The position numbers were made by a program, and so were the translations under genes. From Lonicera japonica (lineage: Eukaryota; Streptophyta; Magnoliopsida; Dipsacales; Caprifoliaceae), in contig CM038466.1 of assembly GCA_021464415.1 (NCBI GenBank), forward strand, positions 22,445,017-22,509,016: DNA of 64,000 bases, in the 5' to 3' direction. Positions 57,775 to 64,000 of the stretch are shown here, piece after piece. The notes under the pieces are model-generated. The model made no database searches. It had not been told where the DNA came from and saw only the letters and a program-made list of their open reading frames with translations. How positions within the stretch are numbered: position 1 is the first letter of the stretch; each line of letters begins with the position of its first letter.

Positions 57775-59782
57775 CTGTAGGAGTTAACAGTTCTGGAATA
57801 TGTGGAGCTTTGCATGTGGCAGATCCACTGGATGCTTGTTCTTCGCTGCTGAATGAATTTGGAGATGAAGAGACTGCAAGTGTGAGAATTGCTTTGATAG
57901 TGAGGGGGAAATGTGCTTTCGAGGAAAAAATTCGGCATGCTCAAGGCGGTGGCTTTGATGCTGCAATTGTATATGATGATCAAGATAAGCGGAATTTGGT
58001 TTCCAGTGAGTTAAAAAAATTCCCTGTTTTCATATTGTACTATGTTAATTGGATGATTAATTAAGGTTAATTGAGTGCTTCTATAGCCAGAACACAAACA
58101 CACATGTATGTATTCAACAATTTTGATTTGAATAGATTCCTAGAAATAGATTGTCTAGAACAAGTATGTGCGAACTGTTGGAAACAAAAATATAGTTAAT
58201 ATACAAGCCACTCGAACTGTATTAAACATTTAGACTTTATTGAATCAAAAGTAGAAAACAATAATTTACAAACGGAATTCGTAAATTACTGTACTTGCTA
58301 GGAAGACACAATGTCCTTAGGCAGAATTAACACATGTATGTAGTTAGCACAAGGACTTTAAATATGGAGAATTGACAATTTCTCTGAAATTACCTATGTT
58401 ATATGTCTACCACAATAATAGATTCTTAGCAGTTACGACCGCAAATAGATTACAACCGCTAGTGACTTGTTAAGGTTTGAAAATATAGAACAGAGCATAA
58501 ACTATATCATTGGTATTTTAGTCACTCTATCTGCTTTCAAATGCGCTAGTGATTGGAAGCTCCGAGGGAACGCACAAAAATATATGTTGCATCATCTCAT
58601 ATACAAGCCACTCGAACTGTATTAAACATTTGCCCAGAAGCAACGCGCTGGATCGTCCGAGTATTGAGCAAGGGCCGCTAATCGCCGCCAAAATCTTTGT
58701 AGTAAAAAACAATAATTTACAAACGGAATTCGTAAATTACACCAACTGTACTTGCTAGGAAGAGGCTTGCAAATGCAATGTCCTTAGGCAGAATTAACAC
58801 CCCGACTCCTGTGCTTGCGGTTCTGCAGATATCTGTCTACCACAATACAACTTTCTATTCCAAAGTGCCTAGCACAAGGACTTTAAATATGGAGAATTGA
58901 TCACGTATTTCTCTCCAGAAATTACCTATGTTATATGTCTACCACAATAATGTAGCAATGCCTCTTATTAAAATAAATTCTTAGCAGTTACGACCGCAAA
59001 TTAACCACCTGGCGATTACAACCGCTAGTTTTATTTGACTTGTTAAGGTTTGAAAATATCATTTGTTTTCATCTTTTGCATTTTCTATTGTTTATATAAG
59101 ATGCATAAACTATATCATTGGTATTTTAGTCACTCTATCTGCTTTCAAATGCGCTAGTGATTGGAAGCTCCGAGGGAATATGGGTGCACGCAGTCTTTGT
59201 TTCAAATTTTGCGGGTGAGATCTTGAAGAGGCATGCTCGAGCAGAGGAAGGTGAATGTTGCATCATCTCATCTCTGGAAGAAACATCTTGGACAGTGCTA
59301 GTAATATCATTTATCTCCCTGCTCATAATGGTTTTTGTCCTTACTTTATTCTTTCTTATTCGGAATCGTCGACAAAATCAAAGAGGTACAAGTCGCCTTG
59401 TCGATAGCAAGGTGGTTGAAGTACTTCCCTGCTTCACATTCTGCTCTGCTTATCAAAGCAGCTACATAATGGAGACTTGCACGATCTGTCTCGAGGATTA
59501 TAAGGACGGGGAAAATCTCAGAGTTCTCCCGTGCCATCACGGTATGATCTTCTTTCTGCTAAATTTATCTCTCTTCTTTTTTTAAAGCCAAATTCTCTCT
59601 CTTCTTGGAATACTAGTAGCATTTGTCTTGTCGAGGGGCATATTATGATCTACTTGATAATTGGTTTCGTTTATTTTTCTCTTGTTTATTCAGAATTTCA
59701 TGCTAGCTGCGTGGACTTATGGTTGACCAAATGGGAAACATTCTGCCCGGTTTGCAAGCATGATATGAGTAGTACAGTTTGA
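57775..59782 (+). CDS. RMR-type PA-TM-RING-H2 vacuolar sorting receptor, 5'-incomplete
   Basis: Three exons: 57775 (or 57781) to 58005, 59158-59541 and 59694-59782, ending TGA. Exon phases join exactly (TCC A|TG ATT, CAC G|AA TTT). Exon one gives a PA-domain part ([20 protein letters not shown], later [20 protein letters not shown]). Exon two gives [19 protein letters not shown], a membrane helix ([19 protein letters not shown]) and the first RING half ([20 protein letters not shown]). Exon three gives [20 protein letters not shown] then VCK. All eight RING-H2 ligands are present. RMR proteins sort storage proteins to protein storage vacuoles and may act as ubiquitin ligases. The signal peptide exon was not found upstream. 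No stop or frameshift interrupts what is visible, so the gene may be intact with a distant first exon, or truncated. Confidence 0.85.
58199..59280 (+). repeat. Tandem duplication within RMR intron and exon
   Basis: 58199-58600 and 58599-59280 are two direct copies, starting atacaagccactcgaactg at 58201 and 58601. The first copy is shorter, lacking several small blocks present in the second (for example after gtaaattac and after gctaggaag). It contains a partial second-exon copy from 58550 (same acceptor, ATTGGAAGCTCCGAGGGA) that loses about 70 bases after GGA and cannot encode the exon. The functional-looking exon is in the second copy (59158). Confidence 0.85.
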
Positions 59783-60172
59783 TATGTTGAGGTAAGTGAG
59801 GGAAGACCTCTCTTAAAGCTTTAGTCACAAACTCACAATAGAGCAACGTTTTTTTTAACTATGTATGGCCCTCAGATGTAAATATTTTATTTAATCACAT
59901 CTTCACCTTATTCTTTTATTGGCATAATGGCGAATCTATAAGTTTTTTGAACCCCAAAGGCGCCTTTCTTGACTTTCTATTCAAAGCTTCAAAATCTTGG
60001 GAGGTATAATGTTTCTTCTTTTCTTGTAGGTGATCTAATTATGTCCTTCATGTAAGTTCTTTTTTCCACTTTGGCTTCAATTATGCTGATTTTACCCATA
60101 GTAATTGTTTGGAAGGTATAAGCAGTTAGAACATTGAATTGAGGCAGGAATTAGAACCCAAGCCATAACATT
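59783..60172. other. RMR 3' region
   Basis: A GAG|GTAAGTG donor-like site at about 59792 just after the stop could mark a 3' UTR intron. No other gene recognised. Confidence 0.4.
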
Positions 60173-60601
60173 AAGGGTGTGTTTGACCGCAAGCATGGGA
60201 GTAAGGTAGAAAAGAACTCAGTTCTAGGTAATTGGTTTCTAGCCAAATGAGTTACATGGAAAAGACATTTAAGGGTGTTTCATTGCGTTTACTTTCCACA
60301 TAAAAGATGTGCTTCTTCCATGTAATGATGACATTTATAGCTTTTGGTGTTTGATTGCACATATTTTCACCTAGAATTAAACTTTAGAGAGCTTATCCAT
60401 TTTACGTAGAATTCAAAAGCCATGGGTAAGGGGTATGTATTGAATTGCCTAGAATTGTGCATCATTTCTTTCTATGGAATCAGATAGAATTGAATTACCT
60501 GGAAGGTTTAGGAAACCAAACACATGCGAAAGATGGAAAAATAAATCCGACAACCTCCTGATAAGTTTTTCATGGGAAACTTTTGCAATCAAACGTACCG
60601 T
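60173..60601. mobile_element. Possible MITE (about 430 bp)
   Basis: The left end gggtgtgtttgaccgcaagc is mirrored at the right by atgggaaacttttgcaatca/aacgtacc. Repeated gaattgcct/gaattacct and ttccatgtaa motifs inside are usual for plant hAT-type MITEs with this terminus. Target duplication unresolved. Confidence 0.4.
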
Positions 60602-60942
60602 GTAAGCCTCTGAAACAGTGGCACACATTTGAAATTAACCTGGAAGTAATGCTTGACCTCTGACTGTGCATAGGCTTTACTAGTCCCGACCCATCAGCAG
60701 TCACGATCCTCCTTTAAGCACTCTCCTGTTTGTGGCAACCAAAGGATTAATATCCCCATTTACTAGACAGTGGTTCTGCTTATAAAGAGGTACCTGATTT
60801 AGCTTCTACTATCTGGCCATTTATTTATTTGCTTTATGATTTGCAGTCTCCTTGTAGCAGTTCACTCTGAGGCAATGTGTGCAAGTTTGCGCAAGTGCAC
60901 GTGATTGTCTGCATGTGTGTCCGTGTGAGTATTTTGTGTGTG

Positions 60943-60945
<3 letters not shown>

Positions 60946-60981
<36 letters not shown>
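60946..60981. repeat. (GA)n microsatellite
   Basis: About 18 GA units after a TG-rich stretch. Reading frames with Arg-Glu repeats across it are artefacts. Confidence 0.9.
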
Positions 60982-60983
<2 letters not shown>

Positions 60984-61163
60984 CCACCATTCCTTTTGTA
61001 TCACATCATCATCAAGTCTGGTAAACTATCACATGATACGCTCCAATTTTCTTGCACGGCATGACATGTCAAAGTGTAGCACTGGCTTAGCCAATTTCTT
61101 AAATGCATAATTTATACATCGACTATAGATGCCAAACTCGCACACATAACTTGAAGCGTGATA

Positions 61164-61354
61164 CTCCCTTGTTTGAAATTAAAAGTTTATTATTTCTTTT
61201 CGGGGATATCCGAAGTTGAGAGCCCATTTTCCTTTCTAGGATATAATCAGTGTATCAGATCTTGTAGTAAACAAGTTTTGTTGTAACTGTTAATTATGCA
61301 CCTTTAAAAAAGCCATGGTAGTTATACTGGACTCATAATTTTGGATGGAGGGAG
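61164..61354. mobile_element. Stowaway-like MITE (191 bp)
   Basis: Begins CTCCCTTGTTTGAAATT and ends TTTTGGATGGAGGGAG, the inverted 'CTCCCTCC...' terminus of plant Stowaway elements. Left flank TA, right flank TG (TA expected). No coding. Confidence 0.5.
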
Positions 61355-61415
61355 TGCAATTAATTACTTTTTTGCTTTCTTTCCCACTTTTACACTTGTT
61401 TAGTGTAGTAGATAT

Positions 61416-61583
61416 ATAGATCAATACATATAGGGGAACACACATTGAGGACACTCTCAAATGACATAATGATGTATTACTAATACATTGATTAGTAATA
61501 CATAGATCAATACTTATAGGGGAACACACATTGAAGACACTCTCAAATGACATAATGATGTATTACTAATACATTGATTAGTG
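61416..61583. repeat. 86-bp tandem duplication
   Basis: Two nearly identical 86-bp units (atagatcaatac.tataggg...cattgattagt), starting at 61416 and 61502, with three or so differences. The tactaatacattgattagta part can fold into a hairpin. Confidence 0.88.
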
Positions 61584-62429
61584 AATTGGGACCGTCACAA
61601 GTAAACTCTATACGAAGTCTCGTGCTGACAAATGCAGAAGTGGGACATCAGTGTGTCCCTTATTGTAAATGACCTTGAATCACCGAAGCATCTGTGGAGG
61701 CTATCGCCTATCCCCAATTGCTTACCCCCACCCCCCCAACCACATCTCAAAAGCTTAGGTACTAATTGAGATAGATTACCTAGATTACCGGTGTTTTCTA
61801 CTTTTGCAATTTCAATGATGACCTCCAACAGTAATATTTGCTAAATTCAATCATGGGTTCAAAATCATTCGAATATTGTAAACTTTGACTTCTAAATGTT
61901 AAACTATTTGAACTTGGCTTGTGATTTGCTTGTTTGGATTTGTTCGGTGATAAATGAATCAAGCTTAAATGTATTTTTAAACTTGTTATTTTGTCATATT
62001 AGTTCAATAAGGGTTTTTTTCCTGGTATACAGTTCAATAAGCTGTTAAAAGTGAGAATTTGTGTTAAAAACCCGACCATTTGAGACTAGTTTGCTTCATA
62101 GCTCGATTGAGTTCGATTCAAGTGGTGAAATATCTTATACCTCCATAGTTTGAAATGTATTCAGGGATAACCGATACTCATCTATTGGAATTTATAACAG
62201 TAGGCTCGAAAAGACAAGTAACGTACGCCCATGATTTTTTTTATTGAAAAGTAAGACTTTAAGGACAAAATAGGCAATTCAAAATTTAATACAACTTTCA
62301 GCGATTGAATTATGGCGTGACTTCGTATAATAGTATGAATAGATTCAGAAGACAATTAGTTAAGATTATTAATGCAACGTAGATTATCTATATGTTATTC
62401 TATTCAAAAGGTTTTTTTTTGGGATTAAA
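61584..62429. other. Intergenic, unassigned
   Basis: No gene or bounded repeat recognised. A run of C at about 61728-61738 is notable but isolated. Confidence 0.4.
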
Positions 62430-63290
62430 CAAAGCACTCTCATTCTAAATCAAGCAAAATTAAAGCAAGTAGCCATTAAGGGAATTAGGAATTCCAATTT
62501 TTTGACTCAAGAATAGCTAAAGCAAAATGCGCCACTCTATTCCCCTCTCTAGGAACAAAATGAAACCTAAAATCACAATAAAGACAACTAGCCTTAATAC
62601 TACCAATAATTTTACCAAGCTCATTAAGGGCCAACACGCACATGCCTGAGATGAGAAGATTCACAATCTTTAAACAATCACTCTCAAACTTTACATGTCA
62701 AAATTCTCGCTGCAACACTTCCTCTACTGCCATCAACATAGAAAGAATTTCGGCAACATCTACCAAGAAAGTACCAACTACTTGACACTTAAAAGCAAGA
62801 ATTGGTAAACCCTCACTATTTATACCAATAAAACCCAAGCCTCTATTACATGACTTGCAAGAAACTGCCGCATCTGTGTCAATCCAAATAAAAGGGCCAG
62901 TGGGCTTACACCATTTCGACATCACTTCTCTCCTCTGCACCATCGTAAGATCATGCACATTCTGAAAATTATTATAGAAACTAACATCTTTTGCCACTAG
63001 TTACTCAACCTCCAAATAAAAACCTTCAAAAAGAACTTTGTTTCTATCTCACCAAATCCACCAACATAATACCAAAAAATTGGAACAAAGAGATCCATCA
63101 TCAGCATGCCAAAATTCACTCCAATAATCACGGACCGGCAAAGCCAACCAAATTTGTTTTGACTTTTGGCATCCAAAGAAAACATGGTGGAGATTTTCAT
63201 CGCAATTTAAATCACACTGAAGACACATCGCAGGAACCCAAACACCTCTCCGTCAAATAAGTGTTCTAATCGGGAGACAATTATTTAAGA
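62430..63290 (-). pseudogene. LINE relic: zf-RVT and RNase H-like end
   Basis: On the minus strand, from about 63290: ILNNCLPIR, then VWVPAMCLQCDLNCDENLHH and VFFGC (zinc-binding zf-RVT region), then PTGPFIWIDTDAAVSCKSCN, GLGFIGINSEGLPILAFKCQ, VAEILSMLMAVEEVLQREF, a TGA, and HVKFESDCLKIVNLLISG. The last part is the RVT_3 RNase H-like domain of plant LINE ORF2 proteins, with D, E and D of the active site still present. Stops and frame changes break it; the reverse transcriptase lies outside or is lost. Confidence 0.75.
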
Positions 63291-63299
63291 TACGCTAAA

Positions 63300-63821
63300 C
63301 AAAAATTAGAACTTTGTATTTTGTATTTTGTATTTTGAACTTGTAGTTTTAAAGTAACATAAATACATATCAAGACGATTTCCTATAGGTGTGGTTTTCC
63401 CTCTGCAAAAATATAAATAACATATTTGTATTAATATTGTCAAAGTAATTTTTTTTTTTTTGTAAATATGACTTCACCAAAACAAAGTATTGTCATGAGA
63501 AATTATAACATATAATATTTTATTGAGATAATGAGTTATAAGGTCTCGCTCCGTAATGTTTTATAATACTAAGGACGAACTCATATTTAATAAAAAGAGG
63601 TAGTACTAATTTCATAATTTGGTTTTGCAATAAGGATACTTTTCATAATATTAATTTATTTTAAGGAAAATAATAAATATTGATGGACAAAATTACCCCT
63701 AATATAAACATCTCTTAATTAGTACGCATAGTGCAAAGTAACATGATTTATCCATTCCTGCCACAAGAAGAATGGTAGCAGTAGACTAGCAACAAGTTCT
63801 AAATAACGTCAAAAAGCAAAA
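63300..63821. other. Upstream region of the terminal gene
   Basis: AT-rich with a poly-T tract near 63450. No clear TATA box within 100 bp of the ATG at 63822. Confidence 0.4.
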
Positions 63822-64000
63822 ATGTCCCTTTGCTTTCCACCAGCTTGGCCTCCTCCATCACTCATCAAATCTCCTTCCTCCACCTCCTTCCCTCTCATCA
63901 TCAAGTGCCACGCTGCCACTCCCTCCGCATTCTGCATCTCTCCGCCGCCTGCTCTTTCTTTACCGGAAAACCCTAAGGCTACTCCTCCTCCTCCTCCCCC
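63822..64000 (+). CDS. 5' end of a probable plastid-targeted protein gene (runs off window)
   Basis: ATG at 63822 opens MSLCFPPAWPPPSLIKSPSS then TSFPLIIKCHAA..., with no stop to the window edge (59 codons). Composition changes sharply from AT-rich to C-rich at the ATG, as at a plant gene start. The N-terminus is rich in Ser, Pro and hydroxylated or small residues with basic residues but almost no acidic ones until codon 50, like a chloroplast transit peptide. It ends in a CTCCTC repeat (Pro run). The mature part lies outside, so the product is unknown. Confidence 0.6.
   Translation, partial: MSLCFPPAWPPPSLIKSPSSTSFPLIIKCHAATPSAFCISPPPALSLPENPKATPPPPP

Noticed and set aside
58527..58758. 69-codon frame from the first copy of the RMR duplication as an independent small gene
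   Set aside because: It is the damaged duplicate of exon two; after 10 codons it leaves the RMR sequence and runs into intron DNA.

Overview
This window is nuclear DNA of a flowering plant, probably a dicot. It is AT-rich, full of nested LTR retrotransposons, MITEs and microsatellites, and its host genes have introns with GT..AG borders and plant-specific families (RMR vacuolar sorting receptor, single-domain rhodanese, plastid-type N-terminus). Nothing points to bacterial, organellar or viral DNA. All calls come from reading the sequence; no alignment was run.

Layout. 1-4013: AT-rich, with one isolated reverse-strand exon of a MePCE/BCDIN3-type RNA methyltransferase (1843-1957). 4019-6580: an internally deleted Ty1-copia element with two LTRs, tRNA-Met primer site and CGACA target duplication. 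7028-37612: a rhodanese (thiosulfate sulfurtransferase) gene torn apart. Its first three exons lie at 7.0-8.4 kb, its last exon at 37.5 kb, and the exon for the active-site cysteine loop was not found. Between them sit a relic Tat-type LTR, a 19.8-kb Ty3-gypsy Tat-clade element (10285-30069, minus strand, AAGAT duplications), two hAT-type MITEs, and a three-level nest of MULE-like element (31578-36912), hAT-like element (32625-36820) and solo LTR (32729-35724), each with target-site duplications.

The Tat element is the centre of interest. On the minus strand it carries gag, protease, RT, two RNase H domains and integrase, all disabled by stops and frameshifts. On the plus strand, between integrase and the 3' LTR, it carries two antisense genes. 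One is a five-exon gene with a plant mobile domain-like region (14915-18995); the other is a DUF7745-like ORF (19408-20760). Both antisense promoters and both LTR promoters have copies of the palindrome TGTCGCGCGACA 11-26 bp upstream of a TATA box, which suggests one host factor controls both directions of transcription. Two minisatellites (62-bp and 69-bp units) lie in the same region, the 69-bp one inside intron 1 of the first antisense gene.

37640-50759: inverted-repeat elements, a CACTA-type transposase fragment with introns, a (TAA)n compound repeat, a copia RT/RNase H relic, two hAT fragments, a possible SINE and a second Tat-type LTR fragment. 50762-53106: a decayed minus-strand NOL1/NOP2/Sun RNA m5C methyltransferase gene. 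55.2-57.4 kb: a decayed LTR-like block. 57775-59782: three exons of an RMR-type PA-TM-RING receptor with a partial tandem duplication in its intron. 60-63.3 kb: MITEs, microsatellite, short tandem duplication and a LINE relic. 63822 to the edge: the start of a probable plastid-targeted gene.
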